Shown here in pieces: positions 1 to 10,643 of a DNA stretch of 64,000 nucleotides (its first letter is position 1; each line of letters opens with the position of its first letter). Below the pieces are notes generated by a model. The model had not been told where the DNA came from and searched no databases. It was given only the letters and a program-made list of their open reading frames with translations. Made by a program: the position numbers and the translations under genes. The DNA is from Lachnospiraceae bacterium (GTDB lineage: Bacteria > Bacillota > Clostridia > Lachnospirales > Lachnospiraceae): positions 46,994 through 110,993 of the forward strand of contig JAJQEO010000048.1 in assembly GCA_021201665.1 (NCBI GenBank). The letters run 5' to 3'.

Positions 1-1
1 T

Positions 2-451
2 CATTATTTTGCCGGCAAGGATGCATTGCTTTCTTCCCTTTCCACTCTGTTTGACGAAAAATATGAGGAGCTGCAGAAGGACATGCCTGATGATAAGAAC
101 AGCTTTGAACAGCTGATGTATCTAAACCACGAGCTGTTTTTTATGATCGAAAATTCTATTTCTCAGGAATTGCTCGCGAGGCTGCTTTCCACACAGCTGA
201 CGACCGCGAGCGAAAAGCACCTGATGGACCATAACCGTTACTATTTTCGCCTGCTCCGCAAAATCTGTACGGAAGGGCAGCAAAAGGGCGAGCTGCGCTC
301 AGATATTTCTGTCAATGAAATGGTTCGGAGCTATGCGCTCCAGGAACGGGCGCTGATGTATGACTGGTGCATTTGCGGCGGCAATTATTCATTGAGTCAA
401 TATTCCTCTTCACAGCTTCCCTTGCTGTTGGGATATCTCAAAGATAAGTAA
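2..451 (+). CDS. TetR-family transcriptional regulator, 3' part only
   Basis: The window opens inside this gene. Frame 2 starts with HYFAGKDALLSSL, the form seen where the TetR helix-turn-helix ends (usually YYHFKSKEELL), followed by about 135 residues of mostly helical sequence typical of the ligand-binding and dimerisation domain. The DNA-binding half lies upstream of base 1. The stop is TAA at 449-451. No neighbour on the left is visible, so the regulated genes cannot be named; putP lies 330 bases downstream behind its own promoter. Confidence 0.75.
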   Translation, partial: HYFAGKDALLSSLSTLFDEKYEELQKDMPDDKNSFEQLMYLNHELFFMIENSISQELLARLLSTQLTTASEKHLMDHNRYYFRLLRKICTEGQQKGELRSDISVNEMVRSYALQERALMYDWCICGGNYSLSQYSSSQLPLLLGYLKDK

Positions 452-575
452 AAGTCTACAGAAGATACAAATAATAGTTTAGACTACGTTCTGGTTTAAA
501 AACACTGATTTCTGCAAATGGTTGTAGAATCAGTGTTCTTGTTTTTCTTCATATTCGTCTAAACTTGATTCTGTA

Positions 576-604
576 TTGTAGTCTATTTTTTAACGGAGTA
601 TAAT
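576..604 (+). promoter_or_regulatory. Probable sigma-A promoter of putP
   Basis: TTGTAG at 576-581 and a perfect TATAAT at 599-604 are separated by 17 bases. Transcription would start near 611 and leave an untranslated leader of about 170 bases before putP. The rest of the 451-784 gap holds the leader hairpins listed separately and no gene. Confidence 0.6.
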
Positions 605-622
605 GCAAACGGCGTGATTAAA

Positions 623-684
623 AATCGCTTTCGCGATTGACGCTGCAAATGTAGAATCGAGCAGGGAGACTTGTCCCTTGCTCG
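623..684 (+). promoter_or_regulatory. Two hairpins in the putP leader
   Basis: AATCGC at 623-628 pairs with GCGATT at 633-638. CGAGCAGGG at 658-666 pairs, with one bulge, with CCCTTGCTCG at 675-684. Both would form in the untranslated leader of putP. The first resembles the short hairpin (AATCGCGAAGCGATT) at about 24,641-24,655, so these may be dispersed palindromes rather than a dedicated regulator. No known riboswitch was recognised. Confidence 0.4.
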
Positions 685-783
685 CCGCGCAGGGTGATCC
701 GGTACAGCTGGAAAACGTCCAAATGCGCTCCTGCGCATAAAAGCTTGCTATTGAGAAAGCAAACGCAAAAGAGGAGGAAAATT

Positions 784-2319
784 ATGGCTGAATCAAGAAG
801 TATTATCATTCTGGTAACGATCGGGCTGTATCTGGCCGGGATGATCGGAATCGGCATCAGATTCTCGAACACAAACAAATCTACAAGTGACTTTTATCTG
901 GGCGGCCGCAAGCTGGGTCCGCTGGTAACGGCAATGAGCGCGGAGGCATCGGACATGAGTGCCTACCTGCTGATGGGCCTGCCAGGCGTCGCGCTTCTGG
1001 CAGGCGTGCCGGAAGCAGTGTGGACCGCAATTGGTCTGGCGGTTGGCACCTATCTGAACTGGCTGTTTGTTGCAAGACCAATCCGTCAGTATTCCAACCA
1101 TATTAATGCGACGACCGTTCCTGAATTTTTTTCAAAAAGATATCATGATGAAAAGCATCTGCTGTCCCTCATTGCCGCGCTGGTGATCGTCGTATTTTTT
1201 ATCCCATATACGGCGTCCGGCTTTAATGCCTGCGGCACGCTGTTTTCCAGTCTGTTTGGGGTCGATTATTTCACTGCCATGATTGTCTCCGCTCTGGTAA
1301 TTACACTGTACACCACGCTTGGCGGATTTCTTGCCGCATCGACCTCGGACTTCATTCAGTCTGTCGTGATGACGATTGCTCTGATTATCGTCATCTTCTT
1401 CGGAATCAACGCGGCTGGCGGCTGGTCAGCAGTTGTGTCAAACGCGCAGTCCATGCCCGGATATCTGAATCTGACACAGGGGTATGATGCCGCCACGGGC
1501 ACGGCGTCTTCCTATAATGCGCTGACGATCGTGTCAACCCTGGCATGGGGATTGGGATATTTCGGCATGCCGCACATTCTTCTGCGTTTTATGGCAATCA
1601 AGGATCCGAAGAAGCTGACGACATCCCGCCGTGTTGCAAGCATCTGGGTTGTGATTTCGATGGGAGTGGCGGTACTGATCGGTATTGTCGGAAACGCGAT
1701 GATCAGCGCGGGAGCAATTGAAGAACTCTCTTCATCGGACTCTCAGCGGATCATCATCAAGATTGCGGAGCTGATCAGTACAAAAGGAATCCTTCCGGCG
1801 ATTATAGCCGGCATCATCCTCGCCGGAATCATGGCAGCGACCATGTCCACCGCTGATTCCCAGCTCCTTGCGGCAGCGTCCAGCGTTTCCCAGGACATTG
1901 TCCGCGACACACTGGGGATCCGTCTTTCAGATAAAACATCCATCATCATTGCACGCTGTACCGTTGTGCTGATTTCAGTGATCGCCATGTTCCAGGCAAG
2001 AAGCGAAGGCTCCGTATTTACGATCGTCTCCTTTGCCTGGGCGGGATTCGGCGCGGCATTTGGCCCTGTCGTCCTGCTGGCATTGTTCTGGAGAAAAAGC
2101 AACAAATGGGGTGCCCTGACCGGTATGATCGCTGGAGGCGCGATGGTCTTCATCTGGAAATATGGCGTGCGTCCGATGGGCGGACTGCTGGATATCTACG
2201 AACTGCTGCCCGCATTTCTGATCGCGATTGTGATTGATATCGTGGTCAGCCTGGCGACAGGTGAGCCGGAGAAATCCGTATTGAAGGAATTTGACGAAGT
2301 GGCAGCGATAAAAGATTGA
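784..2319 (+). CDS. putP: Sodium/proline symporter PutP
   Basis: A 511-residue membrane protein of the sodium:solute symporter family, the usual length of PutP. It imports proline with sodium. The N-terminal stretch TSDFYLGGRKLGPLVTAMSA and the following SDMSAYLLMGLPG are the sodium- and proline-binding signature of PutP. About a dozen hydrophobic segments follow, with the SSS motif region around AATMSTADSQLLAAAS. The start at 784 is chosen over an upstream in-frame ATG because GAGGAGG at 771-777 is well spaced. It forms a single-gene unit with its own promoter and terminator. Confidence 0.9.
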   Translation: MAESRSIIILVTIGLYLAGMIGIGIRFSNTNKSTSDFYLGGRKLGPLVTAMSAEASDMSAYLLMGLPGVALLAGVPEAVWTAIGLAVGTYLNWLFVARPIRQYSNHINATTVPEFFSKRYHDEKHLLSLIAALVIVVFFIPYTASGFNACGTLFSSLFGVDYFTAMIVSALVITLYTTLGGFLAASTSDFIQSVVMTIALIIVIFFGINAAGGWSAVVSNAQSMPGYLNLTQGYDAATGTASSYNALTIVSTLAWGLGYFGMPHILLRFMAIKDPKKLTTSRRVASIWVVISMGVAVLIGIVGNAMISAGAIEELSSSDSQRIIIKIAELISTKGILPAIIAGIILAGIMAATMSTADSQLLAAASSVSQDIVRDTLGIRLSDKTSIIIARCTVVLISVIAMFQARSEGSVFTIVSFAWAGFGAAFGPVVLLALFWRKSNKWGALTGMIAGGAMVFIWKYGVRPMGGLLDIYELLPAFLIAIVIDIVVSLATGEPEKSVLKEFDEVAAIKD

Positions 2320-2385
2320 AAAAACAGATGCTGCTGTTGACTTGCACTCTCGGAGAAAAATTCATATAAGCAATGAGAACACAGC

Positions 2386-2421
2386 CCGCCGCATTCAAAA
2401 GAGAAGAGTGCGGCGGTTTAA
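2386..2421 (+). terminator. Rho-independent terminator after putP
   Basis: CCGCCGCA at 2386-2393 pairs with TGCGGCGG at 2409-2416, followed by TTTAATT. It closes the putP unit. The next 150 bases up to the radical SAM gene hold no gene; they include a small palindrome, TCCGAGCTCGGA, near 2511. Confidence 0.8.
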
Positions 2422-2570
2422 TTAACGCTTGCTTTTTCTGAACGATATGATAAGATTCATGTAGATGCTTTATATGAGCGTGATTGTATCCGTTTCCACT
2501 GAGGTTACATATCCGAGCTCGGACATGATGTAAATGATGCTTACAAAACTGTATAAAGGCAGGCTATAGA

Positions 2571-4436
2571 ATGAGAAAGCTGGCACTTAGTGATGAAATT
2601 TTACTCTCTGTCGAAAAACCGGCACGGTATATCGGCGGAGAGATTAATTCTGTAATGAAAGACGCAAATTCTGTGGACATCCGATTTGCGATGGCCTTTC
2701 CAGACGAATATACCGTCGGCATGTCGCATTTGGGTTCTCAAATACTTTATGACATGTTTAACCGCCGCCCGGATATCTGGTGCGAGCGTGTCTTTTCTCC
2801 ATGGACGGATCTGGATAAGATCATGCGAGAGCAGAAGATTCCTCTGTTTGCGCTGGAATCGCAGGACGCGATCCGGGATTTTGACTTTATCGGGATCACG
2901 CTGCAGTATGAAATGTGTTACACGAATGTCCTGCAGATTCTTGATCTGGCGCAGATTCCGCTGTTTGCCGCCGAACGCTCCGAATCAGATCCGCTGGTGA
3001 TCGGCGGAGGCCCCTGTGCGTACAATCCGGAGCCGCTTGCACCTTTCTTTGATATGTTTTACATTGGCGAGGGCGAGACAGTCTACGATGAATTATTCGA
3101 TTTATATAAGGACTGCCGCGCGGATGGCATCTCACGGAATGATTTTTTGCACAGAGCCGCAAAAATTCCAGGTATTTATGTCCCTTCCCTTTACGAGGTG
3201 ACTTATAAGGAGGACGGGACGATTGCCTCTTTTCTTCCGAAGGAGTCGGACATACCGACTGTGATTGAAAAACAGGTCGTTATGGATCTGAGCCATGCGC
3301 CGTATCCGGAAAAACCGGTCGTTCCTTATATGAAGATAACTCAGGACCGGGTTGTGCTGGAGATTCAGCGCGGCTGTATCAGGGGCTGCCGTTTCTGCCA
3401 GGCGGGGATGATTTACCGCCCTACAAGGGAGCGGTCTCTGGATTTCTTAAAGGAATATGCCACAAAGATGCTGGAGACGACCGGGCAGGAGGAAATTTCC
3501 CTGAGCTCCTTAAGCTCCAGCGATTACAGTGACCTGAACGGGATTGTAATGTATCTGATTGATGAGTGTCAGGAGCGGAAGGTGAATATTTCCCTGCCGT
3601 CGCTGCGCATCGATTCATTCTCGCTGGATGTAATGGGCAAGGTGCAGGACGTCCGCAAGAGTAGTCTGACCTTCGCTCCGGAGGCCGGGTCGCAGCGCAT
3701 GCGCGACGTCATCAACAAAGGCTTGACAGAAGAGGTGATTTTACAGGGAGCCAGCGAAGCCTTTCGTGGCGGCTGGAACAAGGTGAAGCTTTATTTTATG
3801 CTCGGACTCCCCTATGAGACGGATGATGACAGGCTTGCAATCGCGCATCTGGCGGATCAGATTGCCAGGTGCTATTATGAGATTCCCAAAGAGGAGCGGA
3901 ACGGGAAATGCCAGATTACCGTGAGTACATCCTTCTTTGTGCCAAAGCCGTTCACGCCGTTCCAGTGGGCATCTATGCATCCTGAAGGCGATTATCTTGG
4001 CTTTGCGAAGACGGTTAATCATGAAATAAAAGAGATGCTCAATCATAAGAGTATCCGCTATAACTGGCACCAGGCGGATGTCACACTTCTGGAAGGAGTG
4101 TTCGCAAGAGGAGACCGTCGGGTGGCAGAGGTCATCCTTGACGCGTACCGGAACGGAGCCCTGTTTGACGCATGGACAGAGTGCTGGAATTACGACCGCT
4201 ATCTGGCAGCATTTAGGCATACAGGGGTTGACATGGACTTTTATACGACGAGGGAACGCAGTGAGGATGAAATCTTCCCCTGGGACTTTATTCATATCGG
4301 CGTGACGAAACAATTCCTGAAAAACGAGTGGCATAAGGCAAAAGAAGCTTCCATTACGCCAAATTGCCGCCAGAAGTGCTCCGGATGCGGCGCTATCTGC
4401 TATGGAGGAGGTGTCTGTGTTGAAAGTAAGGGTTAG
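2571..4436 (+). CDS. B12-binding radical SAM protein, TIGR03960 family
   Basis: A 621-residue protein. The N-terminal 230 residues are cobalamin-binding-like; the radical SAM core follows with the iron-sulfur ligands in QRGCIRGCRFCQAG (CxxxCxxC). The C-terminus ends in a second cysteine cluster, CRQKCSGCGAICYGGG. It is assigned to the TIGR03960 family, whose substrate is not established. The gene overlaps the next one, a DUF2344 protein; in many clostridia these two are fused or adjacent, so they probably act together. A ribosome site (AAGGCAGG) lies just upstream. Confidence 0.88.
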   Translation: MRKLALSDEILLSVEKPARYIGGEINSVMKDANSVDIRFAMAFPDEYTVGMSHLGSQILYDMFNRRPDIWCERVFSPWTDLDKIMREQKIPLFALESQDAIRDFDFIGITLQYEMCYTNVLQILDLAQIPLFAAERSESDPLVIGGGPCAYNPEPLAPFFDMFYIGEGETVYDELFDLYKDCRADGISRNDFLHRAAKIPGIYVPSLYEVTYKEDGTIASFLPKESDIPTVIEKQVVMDLSHAPYPEKPVVPYMKITQDRVVLEIQRGCIRGCRFCQAGMIYRPTRERSLDFLKEYATKMLETTGQEEISLSSLSSSDYSDLNGIVMYLIDECQERKVNISLPSLRIDSFSLDVMGKVQDVRKSSLTFAPEAGSQRMRDVINKGLTEEVILQGASEAFRGGWNKVKLYFMLGLPYETDDDRLAIAHLADQIARCYYEIPKEERNGKCQITVSTSFFVPKPFTPFQWASMHPEGDYLGFAKTVNHEIKEMLNHKSIRYNWHQADVTLLEGVFARGDRRVAEVILDAYRNGALFDAWTECWNYDRYLAAFRHTGVDMDFYTTRERSEDEIFPWDFIHIGVTKQFLKNEWHKAKEASITPNCRQKCSGCGAICYGGGVCVESKG

Positions 4437-5127
4437 ATTTTCCAAAAAAGGCAGCATGAAATTTATCGGACATCTGGATGTCATGCGCTACTTTCAGAAG
4501 ACATTGCGCCGGGCCGGGATTGATGTCGCGTATACGGAAGGCTTCAGCCCCCATATAATTATGTCCTTCGCATCCCCGCTCGGCACCGGCCTGACCAGCG
4601 ACGCAGAATACATGGATATTGAACTAAAGACCCCGATTTCATCCCGGGAGGCCATTGAGCGGCTGAACCAGGCCGGGACGGAGGAAATGCCGGTGACAGG
4701 CTTTGTGCGCGTCCCGGAGGGAAAGGCAAACAAAGCCATGACACTTGTCGCAGCCGCGGATTATACTCTGCGTTTCCGAAAAGGACATGAACCGGGGACT
4801 GAGTGGGAGAGCGGTTTCCCTTCCTTTTTTAATCAGGAACAGATTCCTGCCATGAAAAAAACAAAACGCTCGGAAAAGGAAGTGGACATCCGCCCAATGA
4901 TTTACGAATGGTCATTTGAGAAAGACATCCTGTTTCTGAAGCTCTCCGCGGGAAGCGTGGCGAATCTGAAACCGGAGCTGGTGATGGATACTTATCTGAG
5001 TACGCAAAACATTACCTGCGATCCGTTTGCGTACGAAATCAACCGCTGCGAGATTTATGCGAATGTCGGGACGGAGGACATCCGGTGTCTGAGATCTCTT
5101 TACGAGCTTGGGAACGAAATTTTGTAA
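4420..5127 (+). CDS. DUF2344 radical-SAM-associated protein (TIGR03936 family)
   Basis: 235 residues if translation starts at the TTG at 4420. GGAGGAGG at 4404-4411 lies inside the end of the previous gene and is well spaced for this TTG, while it overlaps the ATG at 4402. The N-terminus KVRVRFSKKGSMKFIGHLD and the later TEGFSPHIIMSFASPLGTG are characteristic of DUF2344. The role is unknown, presumably as partner of the upstream radical SAM enzyme: the two reading frames overlap by 17 bases and are likely translationally coupled. Confidence 0.85.
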   Translation: MKVRVRFSKKGSMKFIGHLDVMRYFQKTLRRAGIDVAYTEGFSPHIIMSFASPLGTGLTSDAEYMDIELKTPISSREAIERLNQAGTEEMPVTGFVRVPEGKANKAMTLVAAADYTLRFRKGHEPGTEWESGFPSFFNQEQIPAMKKTKRSEKEVDIRPMIYEWSFEKDILFLKLSAGSVANLKPELVMDTYLSTQNITCDPFAYEINRCEIYANVGTEDIRCLRSLYELGNEIL

Positions 5128-5267
5128 TGAAGGTTCGGGCAAATCCGGCTGCATGTATGATCTTTCACTTACCTGGAATGCCTTGTATTGCATTTCAGGA
5201 GTGCTGAACATTTTTCTGGAAGCAGCCAGAATGGTATTTTTAGCAGCTAAGAGTCTGGAGCATCCTT

Positions 5268-6503
5268 ATGAACCAATATGTTATTTGCAAGATGCACGGA
5301 GCTATTTTTTCATTTCTGCTGGAAAATGGACGTGCAGTCGAAATTCACTGCGACAGTGAGGGCAGTGAATCAATCCTCGGTAATATTTATACAGGAAGAA
5401 TCCGGGATATCTCCGGTACGATCGGCGCTGCTTTTATCGAAATCGCGCCGAAAAAGATCTGTTATATTCCGATTAACGAGCTGGACCAGGCAATCTACAC
5501 GAAAAAAGGTGCTTCATCTAAGCCGCAGCAGGGGGATGAGCTGCTGGTACAGGTATCAAGAGAAGCCATCAAAACCAAATACCCGTCTGTCACGACAAAT
5601 CTGACGCTTCACGGAAAATATATCCTGCTGACTATTGGGAAAAAACAGGTCAGTGCGTCCGCAAAACTGAATCGTGAGGAAAAGCAGCGCCTGATTGGAC
5701 TGATAAAAGAAATCGAAGCAGAGAACAAGTGGCAGACTCCGGGTGCACGTGCGTTTGGCTGGCTGATTCGTACCAATGCGGATGGCGCTGCCAGAGACAC
5801 CCTGCTAAAGGATATGAATCGGTTGTATACTCTATACTGTTCGCTGGTGACAGATGGGAAACACAGGGTATGCTGCAGCTGCCTGTTTTCCGGCCCTCAT
5901 ACATGGATTTCACGCCTGTCGGATTTGTACGAGCAGGCAGCCGATCAGTTTATTACAGATGATAAAAATATCTGGGAGGACGCCCGGGAATATTTGTCCC
6001 TTTATCAGCCAGAGGATCTTTCAAAGCTTATGCTCCTTCATGATGACATGCAGCCGTTATATAAGCGGTATTCTTTGGAAAAGCAGCTCGAAGACGCGAT
6101 AAATGACCGTGTCTGGCTCAAATCGGGTGGATATCTGGTGATTCAGTATACGGAAGCACTTACCGTGATTGATGTGAATACGGGTAAGTTTGAAGGAAGT
6201 GTTAAAAACAGACAGAAAGCATTTTTCAAAATCAACAAAGAAGCCGCACTGGAAGCTGCCAGACAGATCCGGCTGCGGAATATGAGCGGCATTATTCTGA
6301 TTGATTTTATCAATATGGAATCGAAGGAGGATGAAGAAGAATTGCTGCAGAATCTGGATGAGGAGCTGCGGAGGGATCCGATTCGAACCACACTTGTGGA
6401 TATGACAAAGCTGTCCCTGGTGGAAATTACCCGCATGAAAAAAGAGCGGCCGCTAAAGGAGCAGATTTCATTACTGACCGAAGACCATAAAGCAGGATCA
6501 TAG
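5268..6503 (+). CDS. rng: Ribonuclease E/G family endoribonuclease
   Basis: A 411-residue protein matching the catalytic part of RNase E/G, which cuts single-stranded RNA in rRNA maturation and mRNA decay. An S1-type RNA-binding region sits near residues 35-125. The two metal-binding aspartates are visible as D302 (in TVIDVNTGKF) and D346 (in IILIDFINM), nearly the same numbers as in E. coli RNase E. The long C-terminal scaffold of E. coli RNase E is absent. The gene follows the radical SAM pair and precedes rplU, the usual clostridial order. Confidence 0.9.
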   Translation: MNQYVICKMHGAIFSFLLENGRAVEIHCDSEGSESILGNIYTGRIRDISGTIGAAFIEIAPKKICYIPINELDQAIYTKKGASSKPQQGDELLVQVSREAIKTKYPSVTTNLTLHGKYILLTIGKKQVSASAKLNREEKQRLIGLIKEIEAENKWQTPGARAFGWLIRTNADGAARDTLLKDMNRLYTLYCSLVTDGKHRVCCSCLFSGPHTWISRLSDLYEQAADQFITDDKNIWEDAREYLSLYQPEDLSKLMLLHDDMQPLYKRYSLEKQLEDAINDRVWLKSGGYLVIQYTEALTVIDVNTGKFEGSVKNRQKAFFKINKEAALEAARQIRLRNMSGIILIDFINMESKEDEEELLQNLDEELRRDPIRTTLVDMTKLSLVEITRMKKERPLKEQISLLTEDHKAGS

Positions 6504-6509
6504 AGCAGG

Positions 6510-6600
6510 CAGATCCATAAAACAGACTGTAAAACAGACCATAATACGGATCATAACACAGATCGTAATACAGATATAATACACTGTAAAACAAAAGTCT
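6510..6600. repeat. Tandem 12-nt repeats between rng and rplU
   Basis: Four exact-length 12-base units begin at 6522, 6534, 6546 and 6558 (consensus ACAGATCATAAT), with degenerate units of 11 and 10 bases after them and a partial one before. The array is A-rich and lies between the rng stop and the rplU promoter. No reading frame on either strand looks genuine here. Confidence 0.7.
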
Positions 6601-6667
6601 ATAAAACAAAATAACTGCGCAAAAAATATAGCTGCAAAAAATATAAAATAACAGAGGCAAAAAACAA

Positions 6668-6784
6668 TTGACTCAGACATTCTCATGTGATATTATATCT
6701 GAGTGTGCCGCGCAAAGAGGTTTAAGAACTGTAATTTTACGGTCACCATATTTGGCGAGTAATGATAGACAGGAGGTGTGCCAT
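6668..6784 (+). promoter_or_regulatory. rplU promoter and untranslated leader (probable L21 leader)
   Basis: TTGACT at 6668-6673, a 17-base spacer and TATTAT at 6691-6696 form a strong promoter. The transcript would carry a leader of about 80 bases ending in AGGAGGTG at 6771. In Bacillota rplU operons are commonly preceded by a structured L21 leader thought to mediate feedback by L21. The position and length fit, but the fold was not checked against the family model. Confidence 0.6.
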
Positions 6785-7093
6785 ATGTACGCAGTTATTG
6801 CAACAGGTGGTAAACAGTACAAAGTAGCCGAAGGCGATATCATTAGAGTTGAAAAGCTTGGCGTGGAAGAAGGCGAATCTGTAACGTTTGACCAGGTTCT
6901 TGCAGTCAGTGATGACAGCGGGCTGAAGGTCGGCGAGGATGTTGCCAGCGTAAATGTTACCGCTACCGTACTTCGCAACGCAAAGGCGAAGAAAGTAATC
7001 GTTTACAAGTACAAGAGAAAAACCGGTTACCACAAAAAGAACGGTCACAGACAGCAGTACACGCAGGTGAAAATCGAGAAGATCAACGCTTAA
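6785..7093 (+). CDS. rplU: 50S ribosomal protein L21
   Basis: 102 residues, the standard length. It starts MYAVIATGGKQYKV and ends in the conserved C-terminal YKRKTGYHKKNGHRQ. It binds 23S rRNA in the large subunit. The ATG at 6785 is preferred over an upstream in-frame start because AGGAGGTG is correctly spaced. It is first in the operon rplU-prp-rpmA. Confidence 0.97.
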   Translation: MYAVIATGGKQYKVAEGDIIRVEKLGVEEGESVTFDQVLAVSDDSGLKVGEDVASVNVTATVLRNAKAKKVIVYKYKRKTGYHKKNGHRQQYTQVKIEKINA

Positions 7094-7109
7094 TCCTCAG
7101 GTTAACAAA

Positions 7110-7436
7110 ATGATTATTTTTACTGTGTGGAAATCAGGAAATCAGTATAGAGGCTTCTCTTTTCAGGGGCATGCTGGATACGCACCGGAGGGTGAAGACA
7201 TTGTCTGTGCGGCAGTTTCCGCGCTTGCTCTGAATACAGTGAATTCGATTGAGTCGTTCACAGATGATTTCTTTGAACAGGAATTCTCCGAGGATGGCGG
7301 CTATCTTCGGATAACTTTTCAGGAAAATGTTTCAGAAAAGACTTCTTTGCTGATGGACAGCCTTTTGCTTGGGATAACAAATATCCAGGCGGAATATGGA
7401 AATGAATATATTACCCTGACATATGAGGAGGTGTAA
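7110..7436 (+). CDS. prp: Ribosomal-processing cysteine protease Prp
   Basis: 108 residues. Prp removes the N-terminal extension of ribosomal protein L27 in Gram-positive bacteria. The catalytic histidine is in FQGHAGYA (H22) and the cysteine in GEDIVCAAVSAL (C34), the normal spacing. It lies exactly between rplU and rpmA, as in Bacillus and Staphylococcus, and its substrate is encoded four bases downstream. Confidence 0.93.
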   Translation: MIIFTVWKSGNQYRGFSFQGHAGYAPEGEDIVCAAVSALALNTVNSIESFTDDFFEQEFSEDGGYLRITFQENVSEKTSLLMDSLLLGITNIQAEYGNEYITLTYEEV

Positions 7437-7439
7437 TGA

Positions 7440-9088
<1,649 letters not shown>

Positions 9089-9095
9089 TTGACAG

Positions 9096-9392
9096 ATGAC
9101 CAGTAAACAAAGAGCGTACCTGAAAAGCCTTGCTATGACTATGGAAGCGACTTTTCAGGTTGGAAAATCTTCATTAACACCAGAGCTTACAGCAGCAATC
9201 GATGAAGCTCTGGCTGCGAGGGAATTGATTAAGCTGAGTGTTTTGCGCAATTGCGCGGACGATCCTCATGAGCTTGCTCAAATATTGGCGGAGAGGACCC
9301 GTTCCCAGGTCGTGCAGGTAATCGGGAAAAAAATTGTTCTTTACCGTCCGGGAAAGGATGAAAAGAAAAAAATAGAGCTTCCCAGCAGGTAG
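9096..9392 (+). CDS. yhbY: YhbY/CRS1-YhbY-type ribosome-associated RNA-binding protein
   Basis: 98 residues, the standard length for the single-domain CRM RNA-binding protein found with pre-50S particles. It shows the typical start SKQRAYLKSLA, the central LIKLSVLRNC and the C-terminal IGKKIVLYRPG containing the GxxG-like loop. It sits seven bases after obgE and in front of nadD, the usual order in Clostridia. Confidence 0.93.
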   Translation: MTSKQRAYLKSLAMTMEATFQVGKSSLTPELTAAIDEALAARELIKLSVLRNCADDPHELAQILAERTRSQVVQVIGKKIVLYRPGKDEKKKIELPSR

Positions 9393-9407
9393 ATAGAGGT
9401 GCCGCAG

Positions 9408-10061
9408 ATGGATGCAAGTTGGAAACCGGGGGTTCGCAGAACCGGTATTATGGGAGGAACCTTTGATCCCATTCATAATGGGCATCTTGCGTTGGCTGAT
9501 GCCGCTTATCGTCAGCTGGCATTGGACAATATCCTGTTTCTTCCCGCAGGTATCCCGCCGCATAAACAAAATCGTTCAGATGGCGCGACTCCTTCGCAGA
9601 GAATGCACATGACCAGGCTGGCGATTCTGGATGATCCACGTTTTTCTCTTGATCAGGAGGAAATGCATCGCGGCGGTGTGTCTTACACGAAGGATACAAT
9701 CCTTCGACTGAAAAAAAGTGAGCCTGAGACAGAATTCTTTTTTATTATCGGTGCAGATTCCCTGATGTCTTTTGACACCTGGTATCATCCGGAAATCATT
9801 TGCGGTTGCTGCCATCTTGCGGCTGCCGTCCGGGATGATTTTCCACGTGAGGTTCTTCAAAAGAAATCTGAGGAATTAAAAAAAAGCATTCAGGCATCTG
9901 TTGTTTTGCTTGATATTCCAAAGATGGATATTTCTTCAACCATGCTGCGGGAGCTCTGTCAGCAGGGAAAGTCCATCCGTGCTTATGTGCCTGCAGCTGT
10001 TGCCGATTATATAGAAAAATATGGTATCTATGGAGGCCATGGACAAAATGAGCAGCTATAA
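9408..10061 (+). CDS. nadD: Nicotinate-nucleotide adenylyltransferase NadD
   Basis: 217 residues. It converts nicotinate mononucleotide and ATP to deamido-NAD in NAD synthesis. The nucleotidyl-transferase motif GGTFDPIHNGHL is near the N-terminus and the second motif ISSTMLREL near the C-terminus. The ATG at 9408 is chosen over the GTG at 9399 because AGAGGT lies at a normal distance from it. The end overlaps the start of yqeK. Confidence 0.94.
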   Translation: MDASWKPGVRRTGIMGGTFDPIHNGHLALADAAYRQLALDNILFLPAGIPPHKQNRSDGATPSQRMHMTRLAILDDPRFSLDQEEMHRGGVSYTKDTILRLKKSEPETEFFFIIGADSLMSFDTWYHPEIICGCCHLAAAVRDDFPREVLQKKSEELKKSIQASVVLLDIPKMDISSTMLRELCQQGKSIRAYVPAAVADYIEKYGIYGGHGQNEQL

Positions 10062-10638
10062 TATCCTCAAAATGCAGAAAAAATTAAAAAAAGAGCTGGA
10101 TGAAGAGCGCTTTATCCACACGGAAGGCGTTATGTATACGGCGGCGTCTCTGGCGATGTGCCATGACGGAGACGTGGAACGGGCCTGTGTGGCCGGGCTT
10201 TTGCACGACTGCGCAAAATGTTATTCAAACGCGCAGAAGCTCCGGCTCTGTGAAAGCTACAAAATTCACATTTCGCCAGTCGAACGAGATGCTCCGCATC
10301 TTCTGCACGCAAAGCTGGGAGCCTGTATTGCGAAAGATAAATATGGCGTAGAGGATTCTGAAATTTTAAGCGCGATCAGCTGCCATACGACCGGAAAGCC
10401 TGACATGACGCTTTTGGAAAAGATTATTTTTGTAGCAGATTATATTGAACCGGGACGAGCAAAAGCGCCAAATCTTTCTCGTATCCGTCATCTGGCTTTT
10501 TCTGATCTGGATCTGGCCGTCTACATGACGCTCCGGGATACGCTGGCTTATTTGAAAGAAAAAAAAGCACCTCTTGATAATCAGTCGCTGATCGCTTATA
10601 ATTATTACAAAAATTTCATTGGTGAAACGGAGGATTGA
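10048..10638 (+). CDS. yqeK: YqeK family HD hydrolase (symmetrical Ap4A hydrolase)
   Basis: 196 residues with an HD metal-binding domain: H in FIHTEGVMYTA, then the HD pair in GLLHDCAK, and later FVADYIEPGR. YqeK proteins of Bacillota hydrolyse diadenosine tetraphosphate to ADP. The reading frame overlaps nadD; the ATG at 10048 is the best spaced from GGAGG at 10032, although 10039 is possible. It is co-transcribed with nadD and rsfS. Confidence 0.9.
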   Translation: MSSYNILKMQKKLKKELDEERFIHTEGVMYTAASLAMCHDGDVERACVAGLLHDCAKCYSNAQKLRLCESYKIHISPVERDAPHLLHAKLGACIAKDKYGVEDSEILSAISCHTTGKPDMTLLEKIIFVADYIEPGRAKAPNLSRIRHLAFSDLDLAVYMTLRDTLAYLKEKKAPLDNQSLIAYNYYKNFIGETED

Positions 10639-10643
10639 TTTTC

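Noticed and set aside
793..1101. Open frame on the minus strand inside putP
   Set aside because: It is the reverse reading of a strongly conserved transporter gene, with no ribosome site or family match.
3741..4484. Long open frame of 247 codons opposite the radical SAM gene
   Set aside because: It lies fully against two recognised genes, has no start signal, and its sequence shows no domain.
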